A stretch of 64,000 nucleotides of DNA from Elasticomyces elasticus (GCA_035926095.1 JAVRQT010000013.1:992001-1056000); one strand, 5' to 3'; counted from the stretch's first letter, positions 1-11,963 are shown. Notes: generated by a model not told the origin, from the sequence alone. Made by a program: numbers and translations.

Positions 1-885
1 CTCGTCACCATTGGTGATCTCCGATGCTTCTGGGAGACTCGCTAACCAGCCAGTTGAGACCATATCACCTGCACTGCCATCTCTGACCCACGAAAGCTCG
101 TAGTACCGCTCATCGGAGCTGTGCTTCTGCAGCCACTCAGCAGCGATGGCCCCGGTCTTCTGCCTCATCGTAGCGACCGTGCCAGCCGGGCTCCAACTCA
201 TACCATGATCGGCCCCCTTGACAGTCACGAGCCAGCACTTCGCTCTCATCCTTTCGATGACCTCGCGCAACTGCTCTAAGTCGCACATTGAGTCGCGGTC
301 CCCGCTGATGAACAGCACATCGATAGTGTCCGGTAGATCCAGCAGAATTTGCTCCCGACTCTCGCCTTTCTTCCCGCCCACAAGCGGAAAACTTACCAGT
401 ACCAAGGCCTTCGTCTTGCGATCCTGCTCGACTGCGGCGATAGTAGCTGCTCGAGCACCCATACTTCGTCCTCCCAGCGCCGAATCAAAGTCCTGATGCT
501 CCATAACGGCATGAAACATCTTGGTCCGCGACGGTAGGTTCATGCTACCTTGAAAGGACACGATGGGAGAATGCTCGGAGAATCCATCTGCAAATTGTGA
601 AGTCGCTGGCGCTGCAAGTCCCCCGCCAGCGCCATGAGTCCAGATCAGCGCGGGTACAACGCCCTCACCCCGTCGTTCGTAGGGGATAGTCTTGTCATTA
701 TAGGGTACCGTGAAGTGCTTGACTTTGTTGTTCGTTTCAGACCCCTCAGGCACGGCATGGTCGTCTTTGGTGGCTTTTGACTTTGACTTAGCCTTGGCCT
801 TTGGCTTCGGCTTATCGTCAAATACCGTGGCAGTCTCGATCTCAGGATTATCTGCCTTCTTCGTCTGCCCTCGAGTTCTGACCAT
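1..885 (-). CDS. alpha/beta hydrolase, TEX30/KANL3-like (C-terminus cut by window edge)
   Basis: The minus frame opens at an ATG at 885 and stays open for 295 codons to the window edge, so the C-terminus is missing. A lysine-rich, probably disordered N-terminus (about residues 25-42, KPKPKAKAKSKSK) precedes an alpha/beta hydrolase core. WTHGAGGG (about 83-90) is the oxyanion-hole strand. GGRSMGAR carries the nucleophile at Ser141 in G-x-S-x-G. GDRD supplies a likely acid residue and GADHGM the catalytic His. GRSMG with this arrangement is typical of the TEX30/KANL3 hydrolase family, whose substrate is unknown. The gene is divergent from eIF3m with about 300 bases between the starts. The family call is good; the biochemical role is open. 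Confidence 0.8.
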   Translation of the reverse strand, partial: MVRTRGQTKKADNPEIETATVFDDKPKPKAKAKSKSKATKDDHAVPEGSETNNKVKHFTVPYNDKTIPYERRGEGVVPALIWTHGAGGGLAAPATSQFADGFSEHSPIVSFQGSMNLPSRTKMFHAVMEHQDFDSALGGRSMGARAATIAAVEQDRKTKALVLVSFPLVGGKKGESREQILLDLPDTIDVLFISGDRDSMCDLEQLREVIERMRAKCWLVTVKGADHGMSWSPAGTVATMRQKTGAIAAEWLQKHSSDERYYELSWVRDGSAGDMVSTGWLASLPEASEITNGDE

Positions 886-1192
886 TACATTGCATATTGA
901 TGTCGTTCAGATTCAAGGAGTCTTGACCTGCATAAGTAAGATCTTATCGGCGGATCTATCCGATGACGCCAAGATTCCTGTCGATCGCGAATTGAAGTTC
1001 AAGCCAACGACAAACCTTACAATTGAGTCACTGCACGACTTATAGCAATCCGACCGCTGCTCGCATCCTCTTCCACGACTTTCGCCGACCAGAAAAAACT
1101 GGAATAGTCACCTGAAAAGACTTGCCGCGCGCAAAGCGAAGTGTGAACAGAGCGCGAAGGAATACATACAAACGCAACCACACACACCCACC
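886..1192. promoter_or_regulatory. divergent promoter region, hydrolase / eIF3m
   Basis: This 307-base stretch lies between two head-to-head start codons and has no convincing ORF on either strand. It must hold the 5' leaders and core promoters of both genes. No TATA box is obvious. A short ACACACACCCACC stretch sits directly before the eIF3m ATG. Confidence 0.4.
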
Positions 1193-2512
1193 ATGCCCGG
1201 CATACCGAAGCTCTCCCTTGTGGAGGGTGGCTTCGAAGAACTCTCTCTCGAACTCGCGGAGTACCTCGACAAACTCAGAGGCGAAGGCTCGAATGTCCTC
1301 TCCGAAGTTACACCTCTCACAGCCGAGCAGGTCACAGAAGAGCAACCAGAGCCCACGAGGAAGACGGACACAGATGCTGTGCTTAAGAAGCTGGTCACCG
1401 CGAGTTCGGCTCTCAACACCGCACCCGAGCGTGAGCTTCAGGCAGCCTACAACCTGCTCATTCACTTGGTCGGACAGGCAGAAGAGCCCTCGCGGTATCT
1501 CCCACCCGTCTGCAGGAACCTCACGAGCCCCATCACATCATCTCCGCAAAACGGCACAGGTATCGCGCTTGGCATACTAGGCACACTCTTCAATACTCTC
1601 GATGCAGACGATGATGTCCGCTTCCACGTCCTACTCTCCATCGTCGAGCTCCTGAAGCGCACAGGAAATTACGAGCACATCCGACCTCAACTCCAGAACC
1701 TCGATGCATGGCTTGCGGAATGGGAGATGGAGCCGGCTGAGGAGCGCCAGCTTTTCCGCATCTTGTCCGAGTGCGCCTCAACATCTGGAGAATCGGAGGA
1801 GAGCTACATGTATCTTCTCAAGGCCGTACGCACACTTCAAAGTGAGCCTACATCCCAACAAGCACGGGATCTATCGCTCAATGCGCTCAAGACCGCGCTG
1901 CAGAGTGAGAAGCACTTCGACTTCCAGGACCTCACTACTCTCTCCAGCATCCAGGCTCTACGTGAGTCCGACGAGACGTGGTCTGACTTGCTGGAACTCT
2001 TCGTCGACCAGACGTACGAGGATCTCCAGGATTTCAAGGACGGCAACAACACCTTCCTCGCCGACCAAGGACTGAACGAGGACGTGCTGGACAAGAAGAT
2101 GCGTCTCCTGACCCTCGCCACTCTCGCTGCACAAGCCAGCGAGACTCGCACAATCCCTTACTCACACATCGCGAAAGCTCTGTCAATCCCAGGCGAGGAT
2201 GTGGAGATGTGGGTCATCGACTCCATCAGATCTGGACTCGTGGAGGGCAAGCTCAGTCAGCAGCGTGAAGAGTTCCTTGTGCACCGCGCTACGCATCGCA
2301 CATTCGGCGACAAGCAATGGCGCGAGATCGCTTCCCGTCTGGAGACGTGGAAGGCGAGTCTGAGGAATGTGCTGGAGGTTGTGAGGCAGCAGAAGGAAGA
2401 GTTCGTGCGGGAGAAGGAGGCCGAGGCTGAGGGCCCCACTAGGCAGAATGCTTGGGGTGGTGGGCGGAATTATGGGAACAGAGGGCAGAGGGGTGGTGAG
2501 ATGGTTGTTTGA
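1193..2512 (+). CDS. eukaryotic translation initiation factor 3 subunit M
   Basis: A single intronless ORF of 439 aa. The body is a long helical-repeat region followed by a PCI/winged-helix segment (about residues 210-370, including IPYSHIAKALSIPGEDVEMW). The tail is rich in Gly and Asn (WGGGRNYGNRGQRGG). This layout and length match fungal eIF3m, a PCI subunit of the cytoplasmic eIF3 complex that loads mRNA on the 40S ribosome. The ATG is in a good context (cacaccaccATGCCC) and no upstream in-frame start is needed. Divergent neighbour: the TEX30-like hydrolase. Highly conserved family; little doubt. Confidence 0.93.
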   Translation: MPGIPKLSLVEGGFEELSLELAEYLDKLRGEGSNVLSEVTPLTAEQVTEEQPEPTRKTDTDAVLKKLVTASSALNTAPERELQAAYNLLIHLVGQAEEPSRYLPPVCRNLTSPITSSPQNGTGIALGILGTLFNTLDADDDVRFHVLLSIVELLKRTGNYEHIRPQLQNLDAWLAEWEMEPAEERQLFRILSECASTSGESEESYMYLLKAVRTLQSEPTSQQARDLSLNALKTALQSEKHFDFQDLTTLSSIQALRESDETWSDLLELFVDQTYEDLQDFKDGNNTFLADQGLNEDVLDKKMRLLTLATLAAQASETRTIPYSHIAKALSIPGEDVEMWVIDSIRSGLVEGKLSQQREEFLVHRATHRTFGDKQWREIASRLETWKASLRNVLEVVRQQKEEFVREKEAEAEGPTRQNAWGGGRNYGNRGQRGGEMVV

Positions 2513-3235
2513 GTTATTGCGTGATGGCATGTGGCGTTGTTAAGGGTGGTACGCATTATGCGGAGTCTACGGAGGCTCCTTCGGTAGCTGAATCTGCTAC
2601 ACAGAACGCCTAGTACCGAGTAGTACACACAATGCTAAGACCATAACCTTGGACCTGCATACTGGGCAAGACGGGCGCTAGCGGTTGTTCAGTTCGCCAA
2701 GGTTGTTGCCAACAAGTCGTCAACAAGCAGCCAAGGATATCTGCATTTGTATCGGTTGTTGTGTAGGGTGATGACAAGATTCCTTGTAGGTCAATTAACT
2801 CACTTCACCTTTGATTCCTCATTGTTATCTCCTTGAGCTCGACACTGCTCGAAATGCCGTTATTGAACAAATATATGAGCTTCCATATATTCTCACGTAT
2901 ACCGCAACGGGCATAGCGTAGAGATCTGCACTACCTCAGCTCCACCCATCATCGAACACTTCAGGATCCAGTCATGCCTTTCAACGTATGCATCTTGGGC
3001 AGCGCAACTTATATGCTTGTATATACTGCGTGGTACTGTACAGCTTACACCGACCCAATGATATGCACGCCGGAGCCGATCGACTGAGTGCATTTCCTTA
3101 GCCTTTCCTGGACACTGGGGTGTATTTCCTTTTTCCAAACCGCGCAACGAGGAGCATTGATCTCTTGAGCCTTTGAGATCACTTCAGCCATATCCCGGAC
3201 CTCTGGACCTCGAAACAAGTCAAGAGACCATCAAC
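2513..3235. other. intergenic region, no gene seen
   Basis: About 720 bases between eIF3m and the zinc-cluster regulator. It is AT-richer than its flanks (for example near 2800-2890) and holds only short unsupported ORFs. It should contain the eIF3m terminator and the regulator promoter. Confidence 0.5.
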
Positions 3236-4918
3236 ATGACGGGAAAGAAAGTGGCGACCAAGTCCCGCACGCGATCCGGCTGCAAAACGTGCAGACAGCG
3301 ACGTATTAAATGCGACGAGACGGGTCCACCCTGCGAGCGATGTGTCTCCGCGAGACGTACCTGTCTAGGTTATGACCTCTTCCGCATCACTGTAGGAGGC
3401 TCAAAGACCGATCAAGCTCTGGTGCGGACCACAGAGCTCTCACCCACCGCACGGACGAAGAGCTGCTCGCGGGAACAGTCAGCTTTCATGTCATTTCAAG
3501 CCAGATCCGCTGGCTTGACACAAGACATCTTCGAGGACGCCCGGTTACACTCGTTCTTCTGCCAGACTGCTCACACGGAACCGGCTGTGTGGCATGCTAT
3601 AGTAGCACTGGAGTCTGCCCAGACCCGTGATGGCGGTTATGCTGCGAAGCAGTACGGCAAGGCCTTGGCAGCACTTCGGACCAAGATCTCAACCGAGAAG
3701 GGCAACAGCAATGTCAGCGTGGTACTGCTGGCTTGTCTACTCTTCGTCCCTTTCGAGCTTATGCAAGAGGGACATGACCTGGCGCGAACTCATCTACATA
3801 GCGGCCTGGAGCTGCTCGCGGAGGTGAAAGAAGGACGGAAGCACGTCATGTATGGTTCTAGCCTTGTTCCGGAGGCGCTGAAGGAAGCCTTTGAGACGCT
3901 CGACACAAAGGACTCACTGTGAGTTGTGGATAACCTCCTGCTGATCGAGTGCACTGACAGTATCGACAGCTTCTCCATGGGACCTACTAAGCTTCGCTAC
4001 GAGAGTCTGGAAACGCTTTTGGCTTGTGAGCCGTCCGAGTTGGAGAATCTGGAGGTCTGTCACCGCATCAGTGCGGCCGCGGGTGCCTCCATTCGGGAGC
4101 TTAGGCTGCATCTTGGCGAGCATGGAACGAACATGGAATTCTCTGTCATGCAGACGAAGGTACTGGTCACGTCAAGACACTTTTTCATGACTCCTGACTG
4201 ACAATGTGCGCTCTCCAGCTCTGTCTTGGCCTCGCAAAGTGGGCCGATGCTCTGCACGCTCTTATGTGGAAGAGCTCGGATCTTGCCACTCAACAGCAGA
4301 TCCGAATGGAGATGATGTGAGTCGAGAAGGAGTCTATATCACGTGTGTGGAGCTGCTGCTAACATCTCAATAGTTGTACGTTGTCGAGCACATGCCTGCT
4401 GATATCTTCCGTAAGCAGCTAGAGAGCGAAGCTGATAAAATGCTGCAGATTATTATACTTGCAAGATCTGCTCTAGCAACATGCATCTGTTCGGCACGCC
4501 AGACTGGGAGCTGGCCTACGACAAACAAACCGAAGAGTTCGAGCGCTGTCTGGCGCTGTGCAGAAGCTATGTCTCTTTCAGCACCACGGCCAACGGAAGT
4601 CCTCAAATCGATCGGCCCGCAACGACTGCATTCTCGCTGAACGCAGGAGTGATTCCGGCTCTGTACTTCATCGCGTTAAAGTGTCGAGAGCCGTCCGTAC
4701 GTCATGAAGCGCAGGGCGCACTTCTAGGCACTGGTCCATATCGAGAAGGCTGGTGGGAAGCTCAGAAAGCGGCCACGGTCGCCGCCACGGCGATCAAGAT
4801 GGAGGAAGCTGACATCGAGCCGAAATGTGCAGCTGACGTGCCTGCCAGCAACAGACTGAATACTGCCACTGTCATGAGGATCTGGCAGGGAAGTAAGGGA
4901 TCTGCCACGATGGGATGA
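3236..4918 (+). CDS. Zn2Cys6 fungal transcription factor (5 exons)
   Basis: Best model: exons 3236-3918, 3970-4159, 4219-4316, 4374-4410 and 4466-4918, giving 486 aa with all phases consistent. The N-terminal zinc cluster (about residues 16-45) shows all six cysteines in C-x2-C-x6-C-x5-C-x2-C-x6-C order, starting CKTCRQRRIKCDE. The rest is the helical middle region of fungal regulators and ends with WELAYDKQTEEFERCLALCR and a REGWW segment. It should bind DNA in the nucleus. Introns are 51-59 bases with CTGAC/CTAAC branch sites. The last intron uses an AAG acceptor, the weakest point of the model. It lies 361 bases upstream of a 2-oxoglutarate-oxygenase-like gene on the same strand and may control it (inference). 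Confidence 0.85.
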
Positions 4919-5279
4919 CGATTGCAGGATTAGTGCTTCACCCTCGGAAGCAATTCGACGTTGCGGCGACGAAATGGAGCTCACAAGCGTGGGCGTGCTG
5001 CGGACCTACCAATGAGGAAGGTAAAGAAGAGAAGCACATTAGTACAGAGCTTAGTGCACGGACTGCACGACTAGCACAATATTTTGCTCGATTAGCCGAT
5101 ATTGACACATCGGGCAAGATGCGAGACCTTGGCCGGCGCTCTAATGATAGCTACCCTGCCCCGCTCCTCGATAAGGAAACCAATTTCGAGCTGGTTACTG
5201 AGTCAAGTACAACTCATACAAGAGCCTCGACTCTTGTGAAAGCCAAGCCGGAACCCATCAATTTCACCTCCTCCTCAGC
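4919..5279. other. intergenic region, no gene seen
   Basis: 361 bases between the regulator and the oxygenase-like gene. The open frame crossing it (from 4915) runs out of frame into the oxygenase exon and has no recognisable content. The oxygenase promoter should lie here. Confidence 0.4.
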
Positions 5280-6408
5280 ATGGCGACTCCCGAGCAACCT
5301 ACCGCCGTGTCGGTGTCTTTGCAACAGCTCGAAGATGGAAGTGTGTCGCTCGAAACACTCGAGCAAGCGTTTGGTCCTGCCTCGCTCGGTGTCATCATTG
5401 TTGGAGGCCTTCCAGAGGAGTTCGCCGCCTTGCGACAGAGACTGCTGAGTTATTCGTCCTATTTGGGGAATCTGCCGCAGGAGGAACTCGGTACAGCCAT
5501 CTACAACACTTTACCATGCCTGCCACTAACGAGCAGCAGCCAAGGTCGAGCGACCAGAGTGCAAATACGATGTAGGATGGGCTTGCGGGAAGGAGACTCT
5601 CGCAGACGGGAGATATGACACCCTGAAAGGCTCCTACTATGCGCAGCCCATCCACAATGCTGAGCTGGAAGAGAAGGCTCGACGACTGTATCCGGCTTGT
5701 GTCGAGATGAACTCTCCGAATGTCTGGCCAGACGACAGCGTTTTGCCTGGCTTTGAGCACTTGATGGAGAAGCTTTGTCACATCATCGTTGACACTGCCG
5801 CGCTGGTGGCACGTAATTGCGACCGGTATGGTGTAGCGAAGCTAGACGGCTACAAAGCCGGCACTCTCGAGGACATCGTCCGTACGAGCGTCTCTACGAA
5901 AGCTCGACTGCTACACTACTATCCGCCGCCCGCAGATGTAGCAAGGCCGGACTCCGGAGTAGCTATGAGCGACGACGACTGGTGCGCGACGCACCACGAC
6001 TTGGGTGCACTCACCGGATTGACAAGCCAGATGTTCGTGGACGAGGCAGTTCACGATCCTCATGCAGCCCAGGTAGACCCGTCAGGATACCTCCCGGTCC
6101 TCCCAGAGCTCGATACACACCCAGACCCTACAACAGGCTTGTGGATCAGAGATCGATCGGGCTCCACCACGCAAGTGCACATCCCACGCGACTGTCTAGC
6201 TTTCCAGACCGGCGAGTCGCTGCAGCGCATTACTCGCGGTGCGTTCAAGGCCGTGCCGCATTTTGTAAAGGGCGCCGCACCTGGCAAGTCGGGCAAGATT
6301 GCCCGCAACACGTTGGCCGTTTTCACGCAGCCCAACTTGTGGGAAAAGGTGCAGGATGATATGGACTTTGCGAAGCTGGCGCAGTTGACGATAGATGCCG
6401 CTCTTTGA
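5280..6408 (+). CDS. 2-oxoglutarate/Fe(II) oxygenase-like protein (clavaminate/isopenicillin-N-synthase-like fold)
   Basis: Two exons, 5280-5490 and 5540-6408, joined across a 49-base intron, give 359 aa. After the join the protein reads KYDVGWACGKETLADGRYD, a conserved stretch of a fungal 2OG-oxygenase-like family. The segment CATHHDLGALTGLT (about residues 219-232) supplies a His-x-Asp iron pair at about 222-224. A distal His in AVPHFVKG (about 311) and an Arg in ARNTLAVFTQP (about 326) fit the second iron ligand and the 2OG salt bridge. The substrate is unknown. It is flanked by a Zn2Cys6 gene upstream and a convergent permease downstream. Family call is good; catalytic activity is inferred from the motifs. 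Confidence 0.78.
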
Positions 6409-6595
6409 GGCGAAGTTGCGATTGTACACGCTCGAGACCAGCTGGGTCGAAGTTCGCAGCTCCTAAAATTGAGAGACACTTTGCCATTATGGTACAACTA
6501 TCTGCAGAATCTGCCGATAATGACTACTCGCAGCGAGTCACTTCTTGGTCCTCTCAGCCCGCCACGAACAGCAAGTCCTCTGCAACACTTGTTGC

Positions 6596-8386
6596 TCAAT
6601 CACCCCGACTGTGGACGACGCCATCTCGCCTTGGTCCTACGTAGTGCTTCCGACCCGTGGTAAACCAAGTCAGTGTTGCAATAACGATCGAGACGCCGAC
6701 TGCAGCCGATGTATAATTCATGTTGTCGGCAGTGACCGGACTAACCGAGGGGAAATTGAAGGTGATGATCGCGAAGATGAGGTAGGTGAGGCCGATGATG
6801 TTAAAAGGCAAGCCAAGCTTGCCGAGGGAGTAGGCGCTGTCAATGTCGTGCTGGCCCTGGATATGCTGCCAGATCCGAGCGACGAGGGGCATTGCATATG
6901 AGAGGTCTGTCGCAACGTCAGTGTCATTTCATGCAACAACGATTCGTGCTACTTGCAGAAGGCTTCCGTAGAGATGGCAAGCACGGTGTTGAAGCCGGTG
7001 ACTGAGCCAAAATCAATCGACATCAGGGCAATGTTAATCACGAGCACCACCAAGATGGCATTGATGGGTACTTGCAGCGTCGGGTGGACCTTGGCAATCG
7101 TTTTTGAGAAGGGCAGACCTCCGTCTCGGGCACTAAAGAAGAAGTCAGCATCTTACAAGAGAGGACGATAGTGGGCATTCACAATGAGAATATCACTCTG
7201 GAGCTCTGAGCCATGAGGAACCAGAGACTCACGAGCGCGATGATTGTGATCAGGATCGTCAATGCGAGTGCGCCGCGGACAGATCCTGTGGCTTCCTGGA
7301 AGATGGCGATGAGAGGGACACCAGTGGGCGTGCTGACCACCGATTCGAGGTCGCCGATGCAGAACATTGCGGCGATGAGGAAGGCCTGATACGGTCAGTA
7401 AAGAGCACCGACATAACAACATTGTGGAGCTCTCACAAATCCAGTACCAGCACCAATCCACACGGACCAGATAATGGCTTTGGGCGCCGTGTTCCTTGCA
7501 TCGTGCAGCTCCTCGGTCATATGCGCCGTAGCATCGTAGCCCGTCATGCCGAACGCAGCCTGCAGGATACCGAGTAGAGCGGTGTAGGAGTTTCCGAAGC
7601 CGGTACTGTTCTGGAAGGTGACGAAGACGAACTCCGCGTCCTGCTTGTGATCGTCCATGGCAAGAATAACGGCCATGACAACCACGAAGGACAGCAAGTT
7701 GAAGATTATCATTATGCGACCGAGCTTGTCGAGTAGGAAGCGGCCAAAGATGTTGACGAGAGCTGCGATGATCAAGACGAGGTAGCATAGCAAGCAAGTG
7801 TGCCATCGCTCGATCGTGTAGCTGGGATTTGCAAGTTGCGCCATGCCTAGCACAAAGTTTGACTGAAAGGTCAGTCAAGCAAATATCGACCATTGAAGAA
7901 CAACTCACACCGATGAAGCCGTTCGCAGCTCCGGCGCTGAGGAAGCCGATCACAATGAACCAGCCGCATATGTAGGAGGTGACTTTGGAGTACTTTGGCG
8001 GCGCCAGGATGGACATCCAGCTGTACTGGCTATGAATCTGTTAGTGGCCACTCAATCTCATCCTGCCTGTCTCAACCGTACCCTCCAGCAACCGGGTACG
8101 CAGAACATATCTCCGCGAACGAATATGCCACAGCCAGCGAGAAGAAGCACACGCCAACCCAAGAGTAGATGATAACAGGTGGTCCACCAGCCGCGATGGC
8201 GACGGTCAATGAACCCGCGAGCGCAGTCCAGCATGTCAGCACCGAGAAGGAAAAGCCAATCATGCCAAAGAAGCCAAAACCACGCTTGAGTTCCTGCTTG
8301 TAGCCAAACTCCTCGAGGCGAAGCACATCTTCGCTGATAAGGTCTTTCGTCGGTCCATCGTCGTCGTGTGAAACAGTAGGATGCAT
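6596..8386 (-). CDS. GABA/amino-acid permease, APC superfamily (6 exons, one GC-AG intron)
   Basis: Exons 8386-8082, 8029-7909, 7862-7437, 7385-7183, 7132-6957 and 6906-6596 join in phase to 513 aa. About twelve hydrophobic segments are present. The N-terminal EFGYKQELKRGFGFFGMIGF, the central FGMTGYDATAHMTEEL and the C-terminal TTGRKHYVGP are hallmarks of the fungal GABA/choline/polyamine permease branch of the APC superfamily. The last intron starts T|GCAAGT, a classic GC-AG donor, and only this choice keeps frame (STEAF-YLSYAMPL). It should sit in the plasma or vacuolar membrane and import a small amine or amino acid. It converges with the oxygenase-like gene, with 187 bases between stop codons. 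Confidence 0.88.
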
Positions 8387-8810
8387 GGTGTCTCGACAGG
8401 TTGGTAGGGCTGCAGAGAAGCCATCATAGAAGGTAGATATTGTGTTCTTATGTATAGTTGGTCGATGCGATACCAACCCGATAGGCCTATCTGGATAGGC
8501 AGGGTGTCACGGGCTCTCCCGGTTGCTGGATATTATTGCCGACTCATGGGTAGTGGTCGTAGGAAGACTGCATGAGTCTGGAAGGGTCTGATAAGCTCAC
8601 AAAGATAAGGACGATCCTGGACCTTCCGCTTTCGTGGCAAAGCTTGGGGTGCTTGACTCGTTGTCACTCCAGAGTTGCTACCAACCCGCGAGAAAAGGGA
8701 AACATGCTGGAACACCTGAACACGATGAGATCACCTTGGAAGACTGATTTTCTGATCAAAGGTCCCAGATCCAGTCCATCCGGGACATCGAAAAGTACCA
8801 CAGGACCCGA
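8387..8810. other. intergenic region, no gene seen
   Basis: 424 bases holding the permease promoter (right of 8386) and the 3' region of HET gene 1. Only short unsupported ORFs on both strands. Confidence 0.4.
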
Positions 8811-10623
8811 CTATACCAAAGCAAACACCTTTGCCTCTTCCACCTCCCACTCATGATCAAGCTCTCCTGGCATGAGACGGTCAACGTATGCAGCTCCTAC
8901 AAACTGGTACTGCTCACCATCCAGCGGCCGTAAGATAGACGGATACTCAGCGTCCGACAATGCGGCCACGATGTCTCCAGCTTGCATATCTCGAGGTCCA
9001 AGACCCAGCCGACCTTGCTGTGTCACGAAACATTGACGATGGAAGATACTGTTCCAGAAGCCCGGTGTTAGTGTTTTGACTGCCTCGAACAGTTTCAGTG
9101 GGTTTTCAGTCATTGCAGGACCTAGAGCAGCAAGACAACTTTTTACACGGTTCCTTTCTTCGTCTTCCAGTTGATGGTATTGTCGACTGTGATACCCGTC
9201 GGCACAAAGAATCCTGGCAATTGCGTCGAATCTAGCTTCGTGGGCACAACTGACATTCGAATGCAATTCCATGACTCGCCAAAGCCACATCGATAGAGCC
9301 TCATCATCATCGTACAACAATGGTGTACACGACGGAGTCACCATATTCACAGTGTCCGCTTGGTGACCCTTGAGACCGAGCACTCTGGACTCCCACCCAC
9401 CACTAGGAGAATCGTCACGCCGTTCAGAGACCATGTAAGTCAGACCCTTTCTCCATGGAAGAGTGAACGGATCGATCTCACCGTCGGTCTCCCTATCGAC
9501 GCGCACAGCCCACGAAGCCACCTCCGCTCGTTCGAGATCGCCAGGTCGGTGCGCAATATTACTCAATATTGATGGGTCTTTCTCAATGGCGAGACGACTT
9601 GCGCTTTGCAGGATCTCGGAAAGTGGTCTGGTGTAGTCAGGGCTCAGAGCAGACGAAGATCGCTCGTCCATCATGGCCAGAAGTGCGTAAACGCCATCCC
9701 TGGAATCGGACTTTTGGAAATCTTGCGCGGTGATCAGAAGGTTAGATAACGATTGAGCTGACGGAGCTCTCGAATCGCCACGTTGATGAAGGGCGAAGTA
9801 GGTCGAGATCAAGCATTGAAATCCTTGAGTGGTACCAGAGGGATATGATTTAATGTGTCTCTGCCACCAAATAATCGCTCGAAGCATGTCGTATAGGTCG
9901 AGCTGTAGCGGCCCTAGCAAGGCTGTGCTGTTCGGTGCCATGACTGCTTCTTGCAGCACCCACAGACGGCTACACGATATCAGCGACAGTGAGACTGGGA
10001 TGTGCAGAGTGGCTTTACCGGAACCATGGCAGTTTGAGCACGAGACGTAAAACATCCTCGTCGACTTTGAACGGTAACCCTTGTCTTTGCCACTGCGCTT
10101 CTTGGGCCGGGTCCGAAAGAGCCGACTCGAATGTCTGCAGATCGTCCGTCTCACTCCTCGCGTGAGCAAGCAGATCGTCAAGAGTTCGTTTAATCCGTGC
10201 AGCCATGTTCGCGTCTTCCAGCTCGCCCAGGTAGACCAAATTCCCGACGGACGACGCAAAGATCATGCCCATGATCGCGACCTGCTGGCTCCTTTCCACT
10301 TTGTCGTCTTGGTTTATACAAACAGCGTCGATCCACACAGCACGGACTCGGTCCTGCCGTCGCACACGTCTGAGTGCGGCTTCGGTGTTGGACGGAACTC
10401 GAAGCTGGCGTCGCCACGTCTGAAGTGTCCGACTCCGAATCTCGACGCAAGCCGACCGAGTCGGATCGCCCCAAGCGTACGAGATCGTCTCGTAGAATGC
10501 TGGAAATTCAACGGTACGGATCTTGACTCGTACCGGCTGCTCAGCCTCGTCAGGCAGTATCTCTAGCAGACGAATCTGTTGGCGCTCCGAATCCAGGCGT
10601 TCGTAGATGTAGGGATCTGACAT
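8811..10623 (-). CDS. heterokaryon-incompatibility (HET) domain protein 1
   Basis: Two exons, 10623-10019 and 9969-8811, split by a 49-base intron between LPWF and RRLWVLQEA, give 587 aa. The HET domain shows all three usual blocks: AFYETISYAWGDP (about 42-54), VWIDAVCINQDD (about 96-107) and RRLWVLQEA (about 203-211). The C-terminal half ends in the block GEQYQFVGAAYVDRLMPGEL, frequent in fungal HET proteins. HET proteins trigger cell death when genetically different hyphae fuse; the partner is unknown here. A decayed relative lies at 23.5-25.3 kb on the same strand with the intron at the same place. No lesions seen in this copy. Confidence 0.88.
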
Positions 10624-11963
10624 CTTTGTGCTTCTCGAAATTCTTCTGTCCTTCGTAGTAAGCTTAGATCAAATAACGTGGTCGTCGCAGAAGCAAGGAA
10701 CGACGAGGTTTGAGGTTGTCCAGTATGCGAGGCTGAGATGCGGCCTCATCGTGGCGCTTGAGAGGCGAAGCATGCAGGGCCGAGCACGTGACCGATATTG
10801 GCACAAAGCTTAAGTACGCCTCCTTCGCGCTGTCAAGAACGCGCTCCGGCACTTTTTGTGTCGCGGGTAGATGCACTGCACCGCCGCCATGAGAAAACCG
10901 CTCACTGATATTACGATATACCAGACTTCAGTGAGTCCTCACACCAGGCAGCGAGCCGTACAGCAGATTTCACCAAGTGTGATCGGCCGTCGAACCCGAA
11001 ACTCCTGCATTTAACAGAAACTCCACCACGGCAGTCGTGCGCTTGCCATCTCCAGCTTTGGCATAGCAGCACCTGACAATCGGCATCCGTGTCCAGTACC
11101 ATCCAGATTCGTAGCGTCGTTGAGCTTGTGTTCACTCGCGTCCTTGGGATAGCAACGCTTCCGCAACCTTCAAGGCTGACTTGAAGCACAAGCTTACCGT
11201 GTCCAGGGGTCTTCTCAGTTCCACAGGATCTCATTCACTCGGCGGGCTCTACCTGTCGCACTGTCAAATCTCTCGAATCTGATCGAACGCACGGATCATG
11301 TATTGCGCCAGAGGAATCCTGCGGAGCTGAGAACCCATCCGAACACAGTAGGTGAGTCCTGCTAGTCTGGCAAGGTCTTTCAGCTATTGAAATTTCGCTC
11401 ATAGCCGCCGAGAACAAGCATCCTGGCCATGTGATAGCCAATCAAGGCATGAAACCTTATTATGCCAGTGATCTAGCTATTGCAAGCAACCTCAAAGCTG
11501 GAGCATAGAAAATCAGCTAGCAATGTAACCGAACAGATAAATTAGTGACCTTGAAAACAAGCTCTAGACCTCGGGGACTTCTATGCCATCGCCAACCGCA
11601 ACCAGGTAAGCAAAGTTGAACAGGGATTTTCGAATGGTTGCTGAATACAAATGAGAAAGGAAGAAGCTGCTTTAGTAAGTATCTTTCTGACGCTACCTTT
11701 AGCATTGCTTTTACGAACACCCCGAACGCCTCGCTAAGTTTTCACATCATTGCCTTCGTGCGGCTCAGTGGCCATATCACCCCGCCGTGGACCCCGCCAT
11801 CTTCAAAGCCTCGGATCGTCGCTTCGTAGCTTTCCAATCCGCCACTGTCGTGTACGTAACGTCCTTCTTTGGCCTCCTTGCCTAGTCGCCACCGCACACA
11901 AGTCTTCCCCTCCCACCCACCTCTTCTCTCGACCCTTTCTAATTTCACGCTAGCCACAATCCC
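10624..11963. other. long intergenic region, no gene seen
   Basis: About 1.3 kb between the HET gene start and the PNO1 stop. Several 60-100-codon ORFs exist on both strands, but none shows a domain, a signal peptide or a matching exon partner. Composition becomes strongly C/T-rich near 11880-11960. Confidence 0.45.

Noticed and set aside
4915..5448. 177-codon plus ORF before the oxygenase-like gene
   Set aside because: Overlaps the oxygenase exon in another frame and contains no recognisable block.
7133..7232. Earlier donor GTGAGT at 7232 in the first permease
   Set aside because: It gives the wrong phase; the donor at 7182 keeps the membrane segment and yields FSFARDGGLPFS.
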